Origin: Candidatus Electrothrix aestuarii
Lineage (GTDB): Bacteria > Desulfobacterota > Desulfobulbia > Desulfobulbales > Desulfobulbaceae
DNA: 64,000 nucleotides
Assembly: GCA_032595685.2 (NCBI GenBank)
Contig: CP159373.1
Location: forward strand, 3,623,907 to 3,687,906
Direction of reading: 5' to 3'
Below are positions 26,764-36,219 of the stretch, piece by piece (position 1 is the stretch's first letter; each line of letters opens with the position of its first letter). The notes beneath the pieces are model-generated. The model was not told the origin of the DNA and did not search any database. It saw only the letters and a list, made by a program, of their open reading frames with translations. A program made the translations under genes and the position numbers.

Positions 26764-29175
26764 ATGGAATTTGACGACTCGTTATCAGCCAGCATGGACG
26801 ATTTCGCAGAAAATACTCAAGATATGGACATACCGGAAGAGCTGCCCATGATGGCGGTTCGGGATGTAGTTGTTTTTAACTACATGATTCTGCCACTTTT
26901 TGTGGGGCGGCCCGGCTCTGTATCTGCGGTCAACGAGGCTATGGAAGGCGATAAACTGCTGATGTTGGTTACGCAGAAAGATGCAACCAGTGACGAGCCT
27001 GAGCCCGATGACCTCTACCAGGTTGGAATGGTTTCCATGATCATGCGGACCTTGAAACTGCCCGATGGCAGGCTGAAGGTTTTGGTCCAGGCCTTGTCAA
27101 AAGCTGAAATTAAATCATACGAGCAGAAAAAACCGCATTTTCGGGTCAAGGTTGATTTGCTTGAAGAAGAGGCGAGTGAAGAGGAAATCACCGTTGAGGT
27201 GGAAGCCTTGATGCGCCTTGTGCGGGAGCAGACAGAGAAGATCATGTCCTTACGTGGTGTGCTTTCCGCAGATTTAATGGCTATCGTGAATAATATCGAA
27301 GAGCCGGGAAGGCTTGCTGATCTGGTAGGGTCGAATCTTCGTCTTAAGGTATCAGAATCGCAAAAAATACTTGAGACAGCGCAGCCGGTGGAGCGACTGC
27401 GTTTGGTAGCGGAACTCCTGAATAAGGAGATGGAAGTCGCTACGGTCCAGGCGAAAATTCAGTCCGATGCCAAGGAAGAGATGTCCCGTTCTCAGCGGGA
27501 ATACTTTCTGCGCGAACAATTACAGGCTCTGAAAAAAGAACTGGGCGATGATGATGCCTATTCCCAAGAAATTGAGGAATTGGGCAGAAAAATTAAAAAG
27601 AAACGGATGCCCAAGTATGCTCGTAAGGAAGCACGGAAGGAATTAAAACGTCTGGAGATGATGCATCCTGATGCATCTGAGGCCAATATTATTCGTACTT
27701 ATATCGAGTGGATTATTGACCTGCCCTGGAAAAAATCGTCCAAAGATATTCTTGATCTGGAGCTCGCTGCCAAGGTATTGGATGAGGATCATCATGGCCT
27801 GGAAAAGATCAAGGAGCGTATTCTGGAATTTCTTGCTGTCCGCAAATTGAATAAGGAGACCAAGGGGCCTATCCTCTGCTTTGCTGGTCCTCCAGGCGTA
27901 GGTAAGACATCTTTGGGCCAGGCGGTTGCCAAAGCCATGGGACGTAAGTTCTATCGCCTTTCTCTGGGCGGTATGCGGGATGAAGCAGAGATTCGTGGTC
28001 ATCGTCGGACCTATATCGGCGCAATGCCTGGTCGTATTCTTCAGGGCTTAAAAAGCGTAGGAACTAACAATCCTGTTTTTATGATGGATGAGATCGATAA
28101 AATTGGCTCAGATTACCGTGGCGATCCTTCTTCAGCTCTGCTGGAGGTTCTTGATCCTGAGCAGAACGATACCTTCTCTGATCATTATATGAACATGCCC
28201 TTTGATTTGTCCAAAGTCATGTTTATTACTACGGCCAACCGGACAGACACCATTCCTGGGCCGCTTATGGACAGAATGGAGGTTATCCGTCTTGCCGGTT
28301 ATACGCTGGAAGAAAAGCTTGTCATCGCAAGGAAATACCTTTTGCCAAGACAGGTAAAGGAGAACGGGATCAAGCTGAGTCTTATCAGGTTGGATGATGA
28401 TATTATGGAGTTGATTATCACCAATTATACCCTGGAAGCCGGGGTCAGAAATCTTGAACGTGAACTGGGCAAAATTTGCCGTAAGTTGGCGCGTAAGATC
28501 GCTGAAGGCGGTAAAGGTCCGTATACGATTTCCAAAAATACCGTGCAAAAATATCTGGGACCGCCTAAATATCTGCCGGAAACCGAGCTCGACACCTTAC
28601 AACAGCCTGGTTTGGCAATTGGTCTTGCATGGACATCTGTGGGAGGAGCCTTGCTGCATATTGAGACCTCTGTCCTGCCTGGTAAAGGCAAACTCATTTT
28701 GACTGGTCAGCTCGGCGATGTGATGAAGGAATCAGCTCAGGCTGCCTTGACCTATTGTCGGAGTCGAAGCGAGGCCCTTGGGGTAAAGAATGAGTATTTT
28801 GATACCATTGATATCCATGTCCATGTCCCTGCCGGAGCAATTCCTAAAGATGGGCCCTCAGCCGGTATTACCATGACGACAGCACTATGCTCGGCAATTA
28901 CCGGGCAAATGGTGAAAAAGGGAGTAGCTATGACCGGCGAAGTCACCCTGCGTGGCCGGGTACTGCCTATCGGTGGCCTGAAGGAAAAGGCCCTTGCCGC
29001 CCTGCGGGCAGGAATTAAGAAAATTATTATTCCTTTTGATAACGAAAAGGATTTGGTTGAGATTCCTGATGAGATGCGTAAAAAGCTCTCTTTCTTTCCT
29101 GTCACCCATATGGATGAGGTCGTTGATATTGCTCTTGGTGGTTGGAAGAAACCGACTACTGCCAAGAAAAAGTAA
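26764..29175 (+). CDS. lon: ATP-dependent protease Lon (LonA)
   Basis: An AAA+ serine protease of 803 residues that degrades damaged and regulatory proteins in the cytoplasm. Domain order is standard: LON substrate-binding N-domain (LPMMAVRDVVVFNYMILPLF), coiled coil (QREYFLREQLQALKKELG), AAA+ with Walker A GPPGVGKTSLG (about residue 374) and Walker B VFMMDEIDK, then the protease domain with Ser699 in PKDGPSAG and Lys742 in GGLKEKALAA, a 43-residue spacing as in E. coli Lon. The start at ATG 26764, with AGAGGA 7 bases upstream, is preferred over an in-frame ATG at 26734. Confidence 0.96.
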   Translation: MEFDDSLSASMDDFAENTQDMDIPEELPMMAVRDVVVFNYMILPLFVGRPGSVSAVNEAMEGDKLLMLVTQKDATSDEPEPDDLYQVGMVSMIMRTLKLPDGRLKVLVQALSKAEIKSYEQKKPHFRVKVDLLEEEASEEEITVEVEALMRLVREQTEKIMSLRGVLSADLMAIVNNIEEPGRLADLVGSNLRLKVSESQKILETAQPVERLRLVAELLNKEMEVATVQAKIQSDAKEEMSRSQREYFLREQLQALKKELGDDDAYSQEIEELGRKIKKKRMPKYARKEARKELKRLEMMHPDASEANIIRTYIEWIIDLPWKKSSKDILDLELAAKVLDEDHHGLEKIKERILEFLAVRKLNKETKGPILCFAGPPGVGKTSLGQAVAKAMGRKFYRLSLGGMRDEAEIRGHRRTYIGAMPGRILQGLKSVGTNNPVFMMDEIDKIGSDYRGDPSSALLEVLDPEQNDTFSDHYMNMPFDLSKVMFITTANRTDTIPGPLMDRMEVIRLAGYTLEEKLVIARKYLLPRQVKENGIKLSLIRLDDDIMELIITNYTLEAGVRNLERELGKICRKLARKIAEGGKGPYTISKNTVQKYLGPPKYLPETELDTLQQPGLAIGLAWTSVGGALLHIETSVLPGKGKLILTGQLGDVMKESAQAALTYCRSRSEALGVKNEYFDTIDIHVHVPAGAIPKDGPSAGITMTTALCSAITGQMVKKGVAMTGEVTLRGRVLPIGGLKEKALAALRAGIKKIIIPFDNEKDLVEIPDEMRKKLSFFPVTHMDEVVDIALGGWKKPTTAKKK

Positions 29176-29238
29176 CCTGGATATCTTACTCGTCTCTTAT
29201 TGTATGTCTTTTTTATGCAGGAAGAGGTGGGTAAGTTA

Positions 29239-29301
29239 ATGAGCGATCAGAATACCTCGCTAAGAATATTAACTAAAGCACGCTATAAGCAACGGGAGTA
29301 A
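29239..29301 (+). other. Candidate 20-codon leader ORF in frame with the next gene
   Basis: ATG 29239 (preceded by GAGGTGGG) encodes MSDQNTSLRILTKARYKQRE and stops with TAA at 29299-29301, directly against the GTG start of the next gene in the same frame (TAAGTG). Its 3' end contains the CGGGAG ribosome site of that gene. It may be a coupling leader peptide or a 5' part of the gene cut off by a stop. Confidence 0.35.
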
Positions 29302-31212
29302 GTGGTCAAAAAACGCGTAATGAAACCTCCTTTTATCGAATATATTCATGATCATGTTGTGCTGGCGGATGGTGCCCTTGGCTCGTATCTGTTTGAACGC
29401 GGTGTTGAACGAGGTAGAAATCTGGACCTGCTGAATGTGCAGGCTCCAGATATTATTTTTAGTGCTCATGAAGAATATATTCGGTCAGGAAGTCAGCTGA
29501 TTGAGACCAATACTTTTGGTGCTAACCGTTTTAAGCTCCGTGAATCTGGAGCAGAAGAACGTGTAGAGGAGATTAACCGGATTGGGGCAAAAATTGCTGT
29601 AAAGGCGGCTGGGCACCAAGTATACGTTGCCGGGTCTGTTGGTCCTTCTGGAATTAACTTTCCTTGCGATGATGAGGAGTTTTCCACAGATGATATACGG
29701 GAGAGCCTGCGCGAACAAATCCGTGGCTTGGCACTCGGAGGCGTTGATGTCCTGATTGTTGAGACCTATTCGAGCCTGTGCGAAATATTGCTTGCTATTG
29801 AAGTCGCTCGGAGTGAAGCTCCTGATCTCCCGCTTATCGGTCAAATGGTTTTTCCGGCCCGTGAGATGAGCGTTCAGGGAGAGGATGCTTTGCTCTGCGG
29901 TAGAGCTATGATCAAAGCTGGGGCTGACATAGTGGGGACTAATTGCGGGCGGGGTATTGATGCTATGGTTTCGGCTATTGACAGAATGTCCACCTTGGCA
30001 GGGGAAGGTATTCCGCTTTCCGCTTTTCCTAATGCGGGTATGCCGGAAGTGGTTGGGCACCGCATGATCTACCCGGCTCAACCTGGCTATATGGCTTCCA
30101 GAGCCAAGGAAATGATCCGCAAGGGGGTTCATCTCATCGGCGGGTGTTGTGGTACAATCCCTGCGCATATCCAGGAATTTCGTTCTGTCCTGAAAATTAA
30201 ACCGGTACGTATTCAGGTCCGGGAAGTCAAAGTCAAAGAAAAGGTTCAGGAAAATATCACTCAAGAAAACCGCAATGGCGGGTTTCTTGAGAATCTTCAG
30301 CCGGGGCGTTTACCTATTATAGCAGAGCTTGATCCGCCGACCCACTTGGATGTAGAGCCTGTTTTGACTGGCGCTGAGCGTCTGACCGAGGCCGGGGTTG
30401 ATGCCATCTCTCTTGGAGAAAATCCACTCGCTATCTTGCGGGCAGGGAATCTTGGTATGGCCTCTTTAATTCGGCAACGGACAGGGGTGCAAACCATTAT
30501 CCATCAGACAGGGCGTGACCTTAATGCCTTGGGGCTCCAATCCCGCATGATGGAAGCGCATCTTCTGGGGATTGAAGCTGTGCTGGCTGTTTCTGGAGAC
30601 TCGGCAGCAGGTACTGACCAACCAGGTGTGAGCGGAGTGTTTGATTTACGCTCTGCTGGTTTGATCAGGATGTTGGACAGTCTGAATCGAGGGGTGAATA
30701 TGGCTGGAAGCCCTTTAAGACAACAGGCCAATTTTTCCATTGGTGCTGCATTTAGTTTTCGTCCTGCCTCACCTGACCTGCAAATCCGACGACTTGAGAA
30801 AAAAGTTGCTTTCGGCGCTCGCTATGCCATGACCCAGCCTCTATTTTCTGCTGATGAGGTTGAGCAAATGATGGAGCAGGTTCAGCATATCAATATACTC
30901 ATGTTCCCTGGTATTTTTCCCCTTATATCCTCAAGAAATGCCGAATTTCTTCATAATGAAGTCCCTGGCATTGATGTCCCTGCTGACTTGCGCAAGCGAC
31001 TTGCCTCTTTTGCTGAGGTGGCGGACCAGCGTAAGGCGGCTCTGGAATATACGGCAGAGCTGGTAGAGAAAATCTCATCTTTTATTGATGGATTATACCT
31101 GATTAGCCCTCTCAATAAATGGGACATCACGCTTGATTTCGTTGTTCAGGCCCGTCAAGCAGGCTGGAAAGGCAGCGGACGAGTGAAAGCTTTTAAGACT
31201 GCTTCGTTATAG
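29302..31212 (+). CDS. Bifunctional homocysteine S-methyltransferase / methylenetetrahydrofolate reductase
   Basis: A fusion of 636 residues. Residues about 10-300 are a zinc-dependent homocysteine methyltransferase (DGALGSYLFERG, ETNTFGANRF, the first zinc Cys in GTNCGRG and the Cys pair in GGCCGT). Residues about 330-620 are an MTHFR TIM barrel (IIAELDPP, SLGENP, SGDSAAGTDQPG, ARYAMTQPLFSADEV). Such fusions occur in Bacillus (YitJ) and many anaerobes. They supply 5-methyl-THF and methylate homocysteine, closing the SAM cycle with metK and ahcY about 10 kb downstream. The start is GTG 29302 after CGGGAG. No B12-binding domain is present, so a cobalamin-dependent MetH may exist elsewhere. Confidence 0.92.
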   Translation: MVKKRVMKPPFIEYIHDHVVLADGALGSYLFERGVERGRNLDLLNVQAPDIIFSAHEEYIRSGSQLIETNTFGANRFKLRESGAEERVEEINRIGAKIAVKAAGHQVYVAGSVGPSGINFPCDDEEFSTDDIRESLREQIRGLALGGVDVLIVETYSSLCEILLAIEVARSEAPDLPLIGQMVFPAREMSVQGEDALLCGRAMIKAGADIVGTNCGRGIDAMVSAIDRMSTLAGEGIPLSAFPNAGMPEVVGHRMIYPAQPGYMASRAKEMIRKGVHLIGGCCGTIPAHIQEFRSVLKIKPVRIQVREVKVKEKVQENITQENRNGGFLENLQPGRLPIIAELDPPTHLDVEPVLTGAERLTEAGVDAISLGENPLAILRAGNLGMASLIRQRTGVQTIIHQTGRDLNALGLQSRMMEAHLLGIEAVLAVSGDSAAGTDQPGVSGVFDLRSAGLIRMLDSLNRGVNMAGSPLRQQANFSIGAAFSFRPASPDLQIRRLEKKVAFGARYAMTQPLFSADEVEQMMEQVQHINILMFPGIFPLISSRNAEFLHNEVPGIDVPADLRKRLASFAEVADQRKAALEYTAELVEKISSFIDGLYLISPLNKWDITLDFVVQARQAGWKGSGRVKAFKTASL

Positions 31213-31497
31213 AGCTATAGATTTTTTTCTGACTGTTACGGAATTAGGGGAGGCTATCTCAAATAATGGGATATCAGTAAGTTAATTTGTTCGCCGGAGA
31301 GCTTCTAAAAGTCACCTGAAAGAAGGGCATAACCGACATTCCGCACATGGGTAGTCTCCCTGATGAGTGTTGCTGAAGTTTCCAGGAGCGCGAAAGTCGA
31401 GCATAATTCAAGGAAACGACTCATTTCCCAGAGCGCAGAGCTGTGAATTCAAACCGACTGAAATTAAAAGATTTATCGTCTAACAACGCTCAACAGT

Positions 31498-31941
31498 GTG
31501 ACCACCCAGTTCTATAACCGCTCAAAAAAAGAAAATTCCATTGCACAAGCTGTCGATCTGGAAATTTTGGTGGAGACTTCAGATGTGATTTTTCTTAGTT
31601 CACCGCTTAACCATGATTCACGCCATATCATCAATACGGAACGCCTGCAACGTATGAAACGTACTGTGTTACTGGTTAATACCTCACCGGATGAGGTTAT
31701 GGATTTAGCGGCAGTAAAAGCGGCGGTGATAAAAGGGGATATCGGGGGGATTGCCTTAGACTTACTGAATGCTGATTTTTTTCAGGACTGTCCCAAAACC
31801 ATTCTAACCCCGCGTCGTGCCTGGTATACTAACGAATGTTTCACACGTCGCATTGGGATGTGGAAAGATACGTTAATAGCTTATTTGAGCGGAACGCAAC
31901 TTGCTAACCAAAACACTGAAGACTTTGTGCCGATTTCTTGA
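31498..31941 (+). pseudogene. Decayed fragment of a D-isomer-specific 2-hydroxyacid dehydrogenase
   Basis: The 147 residues match the second half of the NAD-binding domain of the D-2-hydroxyacid dehydrogenase family. They start at FYNRSKKE, just after where the glycine-rich GxGxxG motif should be, and continue with LVETSDVIFLSSPLNHDSRH and INTERLQRMKRTVLLVNTS. The substrate-binding N-terminus and the dinucleotide loop are missing. The catalytic residues also look lost: the Arg of VNxxRG is replaced (VNTSPDE), the Glu region reads LDLLNAD, and the His position reads TPRRAWY. The 285 bp upstream has no coding match for the missing half. I read it as a relic, although its frame is intact and could be translated from GTG 31498. 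Confidence 0.6.
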
Positions 31942-32159
31942 ATCTATAAGAGTTTGGGGTTACCAATTTAAGCCGGGACAAAAGTTCGCGTTCTGATGTC
32001 TCTAAATTTAGAACCAAGCTTCGTAGAATAATTCGCGACAGACTGCATGATTGCATAATTTTAAATATAGTATGTATTATGCTCGCTGTTGATGATATCC
32101 ATCGTGTTAATTCTGTAATAGTATTTTTATGTATTTAATCTTATTTGGTATTTTGTAAA

Positions 32160-34439
32160 ATGAAAAAAAAGGTATGTATCAAATGGTGCTGTTCAATTAT
32201 AGGATTTTTTCTGCTGAGCACAATAAGTCTGAACCCGGCATGGGCACAGCAAGATCAGGAGAGTCCTGCTAAAGCTGGTGGTGAGCAAGCGCAACAGCAG
32301 GCCGCTCAGGCGGACGAGCAGATGCAACCTGAAGGTTTGTTTCTCTTTGATGGGAGCATAGTCCAAAGTTTGGAGGGCAGAATTTCTGACGAGAAGTTTG
32401 AACAAATCGGAGAACTGAAAGATAAAGAACTTTCCGAAGCGCAACTTGTCGAAGATCTACAGGGGCTAGCATTTTCGGAGGAGGAGATTGAAACTGTCCT
32501 GAATCTTGTCCATGAACGACAGAAATTTATAAAGGCGATTGTACAAGCTGCTCCCGTTGCTTTGGAAATGGAAAGAATCTGGAGAGATATTGAAAAGAAC
32601 GAGGAGGTACTTGAAAGTACGCAGCAGGAGGAAGAGAAGAAGAAACTCTCTGATGAGCTAAGAAAACAGCATAATCTTTTCAAGCAACAGGAGAACAGGC
32701 TCTCTCAAATTATATCAGATATTGACGGAACACAAACAGAGCAGATCTCAGCTGTGTTGAAGGAGGCTGGACAAGAAAGCGACCAGGTAGAGGTTATCAC
32801 CAGACATATCCTGGAGCAGGCACTGTTCGCCAAGAAAATTGGAACGCTCAGCGACATGGTTGAGTCAAGCGACTCAATCAAGAAAGAGATTAAAAAATAC
32901 GAAGCTGAGTTGAAAAATGCCGGGTCTGAGGAGCAGAAAAAAAATATTTCATCCTATCTGAGCGAATTAAATGATCGTCTGGAGAAGACAGAAAATGATT
33001 TTTCTGTTCTTACCACCGGAATTGACTACAATACTTTTCTGAAAAAAGAGGGGAAAGAGGTTGATTGGGAAAAAGAACTCAAAGAAATTTTTTCTCCGAT
33101 CATTGTGGAGCTGAAGGAGACTACCGAACGGCCCCGGAAAATGGAACGGCTCCGCAGCGACATTCTGTACTTGGAAAAGAGGATTCCCCAAGTGCAGCAG
33201 GCATCGAAAGATCTTGATAAATTTTTGGAGCAGGTCGGAAATAAGAAGGTTGCGGAGCGCCTTAAAGGCTGGAAGGAATACTGGCAGCAGCTGGAAAAAG
33301 AATTCTCCTCTCAGCTTGAGGCCGATAAAAATCAGCTGCTTCAGGCCGAAAATGAACGCAAATCTCTTCTTGCCTCGTTCAAGGTCTTCTTTGATTCCTT
33401 TGTGAAGCATCGGGGGAAAAATCTCTTTTTTGCCCTATTGGCCTTTATAGGTATTTATCTGCTCTTTCGTCTTATTCAGAAGGCTATTCAATGGATCAGT
33501 CCTCTGCATAGATCACCGAAATATATGTTTTGGGCCAATCTTGTCGATGTTATGCTTTACGGACTGGCTTTGCTTGTGGCTACTGGTGCTTTGATCGCGG
33601 TTCTGTTCACCTCTGGCGATTGGCTGATTTTGGCTATTGTGATGCTGCTAGTATTAGGGGGCATCTGGGGAGCGCGAAACACCCTGCCGCATTTCGTGGA
33701 ACAGATTAAATTGCTCCTCGGGTTCGGGCCTGTTCGACAGGGAGAAAAAGTTATGATTGACGGTATCCCCTATCGAGTGGAAATGATGGGCGTGTACAGT
33801 TATCTGAACAATCCGCTCCTCACCGGTGGCACCCTTCGTCTCCCTTTGAAGGATCTGGTAGGGATGCGTTCACGGCCTTATGATGAAAACGAGCCTTGGT
33901 TTCCCTGCAAAGAAGGTGATTGTGTACTGATTGACAATTTATCTACTTGGCGAAAGGTAATACGACAAACCCCTCAAGTTGTGGAATTCGATTGGTTTGA
34001 CATGCTTGAAACCATGCCGACAAGCAGTTTTATGGGCCGAAAAATTTTTAATATTTCAGCGGCACCGTTCTGGGCAGGTATTAATTTTTCCATTGCGTAT
34101 AAACATCGCTTCGAGGTCTTGGGTGACCTTCGTGACAAGCTGAGTAAATTCGTGGAAGAGAAAATAAAAGAGCAGCCTTACGGGAAGCACGTACTTTATC
34201 CGTGGGTTGATTTAGCAGGGCTTGCTGATTCTTCGTTAACCTTTATGATATGGGTGCAGGTCGCACCCGAAGCAGCAGACAAATATGGAGCGATGTCACT
34301 TCATCTGAATCAGATTGCCTTGGAAGCTGCTAACAAGTATGGGTGGGACATTTTGCAGTATGACCATAAAATGGATTTTAAGCCTGAAGGTATTCAAGGC
34401 AATGAAGTGTTAATGCCGAAGACGAACACCAAAGACTAA
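32160..34439 (+). CDS. MscS-like membrane protein with long periplasmic coiled coil
   Basis: A protein of 759 residues. It begins with a signal sequence (CIKWCCSIIGFFLLSTISLN, cleaved near AWA|QQ), then has about 370 charged residues with strong coiled-coil character. Three or four membrane helices follow around residues 425-515 (NLFFALLAFIGIYLLFRLI, MLYGLALLVATGALIAVLF, WLILAIVMLLVLGGIWGA). The next segment (FGPVRQGEKVMIDGIPYRVE, GGTLRLPLKDLVGM) resembles the MscS beta domain, and the C-terminus resembles the MscS alpha-beta domain. This fits the large MscK/MscM-like class. No ribosome site is obvious before ATG 32160. Gating and ion preference cannot be judged. Confidence 0.7.
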   Translation: MKKKVCIKWCCSIIGFFLLSTISLNPAWAQQDQESPAKAGGEQAQQQAAQADEQMQPEGLFLFDGSIVQSLEGRISDEKFEQIGELKDKELSEAQLVEDLQGLAFSEEEIETVLNLVHERQKFIKAIVQAAPVALEMERIWRDIEKNEEVLESTQQEEEKKKLSDELRKQHNLFKQQENRLSQIISDIDGTQTEQISAVLKEAGQESDQVEVITRHILEQALFAKKIGTLSDMVESSDSIKKEIKKYEAELKNAGSEEQKKNISSYLSELNDRLEKTENDFSVLTTGIDYNTFLKKEGKEVDWEKELKEIFSPIIVELKETTERPRKMERLRSDILYLEKRIPQVQQASKDLDKFLEQVGNKKVAERLKGWKEYWQQLEKEFSSQLEADKNQLLQAENERKSLLASFKVFFDSFVKHRGKNLFFALLAFIGIYLLFRLIQKAIQWISPLHRSPKYMFWANLVDVMLYGLALLVATGALIAVLFTSGDWLILAIVMLLVLGGIWGARNTLPHFVEQIKLLLGFGPVRQGEKVMIDGIPYRVEMMGVYSYLNNPLLTGGTLRLPLKDLVGMRSRPYDENEPWFPCKEGDCVLIDNLSTWRKVIRQTPQVVEFDWFDMLETMPTSSFMGRKIFNISAAPFWAGINFSIAYKHRFEVLGDLRDKLSKFVEEKIKEQPYGKHVLYPWVDLAGLADSSLTFMIWVQVAPEAADKYGAMSLHLNQIALEAANKYGWDILQYDHKMDFKPEGIQGNEVLMPKTNTKD

Positions 34440-34700
34440 TGCCGAAAGCAAATACTGTTGATCACTGAGATTGGTGCATTCTTTCAAACCTGCCAGAAAG
34501 AAAATCTTGACATGGTAGGCCAATGTATAGTGGAAGTTGTATAGAGGTTGTTGGTTCCTGCCTTTGTTATGCATAGTTTTGGTCATGGTTCGTTTTTTTC
34601 TAAAAAGATTGAGCTGATGGAGGAGGAAGGAAAACTTCTGTTGAACTTGCGGTAAGAGGAGATACTTGTTAAAGAGAAAAGAGTAGAATCGTTTTTACGG
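34440..34700. other. Noncoding stretch before the inverted repeat
   Basis: No gene, terminator or RNA signature recognised in this first part of the 613-bp gap 34440-35052. The gap also holds the inverted repeat at 34701-34820 and, close to the next gene, a small hairpin ACCGTT-TTC-AACGGT (34958-34972) and a GGGG/CCCC pairing around the ribosome-site region. Confidence 0.45.
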
Positions 34701-34820
34701 GGAGCATATACTAGACATTATACCGATCTTTTCCAATCTGCCGATTTCACAGAAAGTCGTTATTTGGCTAGCGACGCAAAATCAATCGGTTAGCGAAAAT
34801 CGATATAATGTCTACTGCTC
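34701..34820. repeat. 120-bp imperfect inverted repeat (MITE-like)
   Basis: The ends are GAGCA / TGCTC. The arms 34712-34732 and 34795-34814 pair over about 20 bases (TAGACATTATAyCGAT then TTTC) with one or two mismatches, and inner segments (CCGATT / AATCGG) extend the fold. Such a long foldback with matching ends resembles a small non-autonomous element, but no target duplication or second copy is visible in this window. Confidence 0.5.
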
Positions 34821-35052
34821 TTCGCAACTTGGAAGCTGCCAATTATTTTGCTGGACAATAGCGCGAACGCCTGAGTCTTCAATTTATTGTATGCAGCTTC
34901 TTCTTTTTTGCTTTCAGTAAACTATCCTGCGCTTACGGGCCCGGGGTATCTGTAAAAACCGTTTTCAACGGTCGTCATTGATCAATACAGTCATGGGGAG
35001 GAGCATGTACCCCCTGGTTTTATAATCTTATTTATACATAAAAGGATAGGAT

Positions 35053-36210
35053 ATGGCTAACCAACGGGAAACAGAGTGCTACCAAAACAGTATTCTGGAT
35101 CCAATTTATCAGAATATCGCTTTTTTTTACGAGGATACAGATGCTGTTGTTGAATCTTTGCACTGTAAAAAGGTACCAAGAGGAAGATATGGCAGATACC
35201 ATAACCCGTTATGGGAAAAAGTTGAAAAGAGACTCGCGAACTTAGAAGGTGCAGAGCAGGGGGTTCTTTTTTCTTCAGGCATGAGCGCCATCTATCATTC
35301 CCTGATGGCGCTGTTTGAAAAAGGCAGTTTTATTCTCGCTCCGCTTCAGAGTTACAAAAACACCAGAATTATATTTCAGGATCTCCTGAGTAAATTTGGA
35401 GTAGAGAGTGAGTTCGTCTCGTTGGAGCATCCAGACATTTTTTTAGAAAAAATTTATAACTGCCGAGAATATCTCGATGCTATCTTTCTGGAAATTCCTT
35501 CAAACCCTCATCTGTACTTTGCAGATCTGGAGAAAATAAGAAGTGTTATCAGGAAAGACACCCTGATAATTACAGATACGACGCTGGCAACTCCAATCAA
35601 CTTTAACCCTATCAAGTGGGGGGCTGATATAGTAATACACAGCTGTACAAAATACATGGGGGGGCAGGGCGATTTGATGATGGGTTGCGTTTTAGGAAGA
35701 AATGGTCCGTTAGATAAAATCAGAACGCATAGAAACATAACTGGAGCTGTGCCCAGCTCCCATGACACCTTTCTTCTAAACAGGAGTATTAATACGTTAG
35801 GCCTGCGAATGGAGTACTTAAATAATGCTGGTGTACAGCTGGCAGATTTTCTCAAAAAGCACCCTAAGGTAAAAAAGGTGTATTATCCTTCCTTGGAAGA
35901 ACATCCACACCGTCATCTCTATGAAAAGTATGTAGAAGGATACGGAGGACTTGTAACTTTTGACATTGATGCTGATAAAGAGAAGGTTTCAGAATTTGTT
36001 GATCTTCTGGAACACCCTTATATGGCCTCGAATTTCGGATCGCCGCAGACCTTGATTGAACATTTAAGTGTTTTTACTTACTATAATCTTACTCCAGAGG
36101 AAAGGCGTGAGATTCACATTACAGATGGAATGATAAGGCTTGCAATTGGGTATACTATGCCGATTACAGCAATCATTCAGGATATTGATAAAGCACTTAA
36201 TAAAATTTAG
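35053..36210 (+). CDS. Cys/Met-metabolism PLP-dependent enzyme (trans-sulfuration family)
   Basis: A 385-residue fold-type I PLP enzyme of the cystathionine gamma-synthase/beta-lyase/methionine gamma-lyase superfamily. Visible are YGRYHNPLWEKVEKRLANLE (phosphate-binding Tyr/Arg region), EGAEQGVLFSSGMSAI, the cofactor Asp in LIITDTTLATP, and the Schiff-base Lys in IHSCTKYMGGQGDLM. The C-terminal domain ends IRLAIGYTMPITAIIQDIDKAL. Substrate cannot be fixed: members cleave or form C-S bonds next to amino acids. It is the first gene of a tight operon, 9 bases before the radical SAM gene, which argues for a role in a dedicated modification route and not in general methionine synthesis. Confidence 0.85.
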   Translation: MANQRETECYQNSILDPIYQNIAFFYEDTDAVVESLHCKKVPRGRYGRYHNPLWEKVEKRLANLEGAEQGVLFSSGMSAIYHSLMALFEKGSFILAPLQSYKNTRIIFQDLLSKFGVESEFVSLEHPDIFLEKIYNCREYLDAIFLEIPSNPHLYFADLEKIRSVIRKDTLIITDTTLATPINFNPIKWGADIVIHSCTKYMGGQGDLMMGCVLGRNGPLDKIRTHRNITGAVPSSHDTFLLNRSINTLGLRMEYLNNAGVQLADFLKKHPKVKKVYYPSLEEHPHRHLYEKYVEGYGGLVTFDIDADKEKVSEFVDLLEHPYMASNFGSPQTLIEHLSVFTYYNLTPEERREIHITDGMIRLAIGYTMPITAIIQDIDKALNKI

Positions 36211-36219
36211 GATAACGAT

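Noticed and set aside
29176-29301. Possible SAM riboswitch upstream of the methyltransferase/MTHFR gene
   Set aside because: Too short and without paired regions; it holds only the 20-codon ORF.
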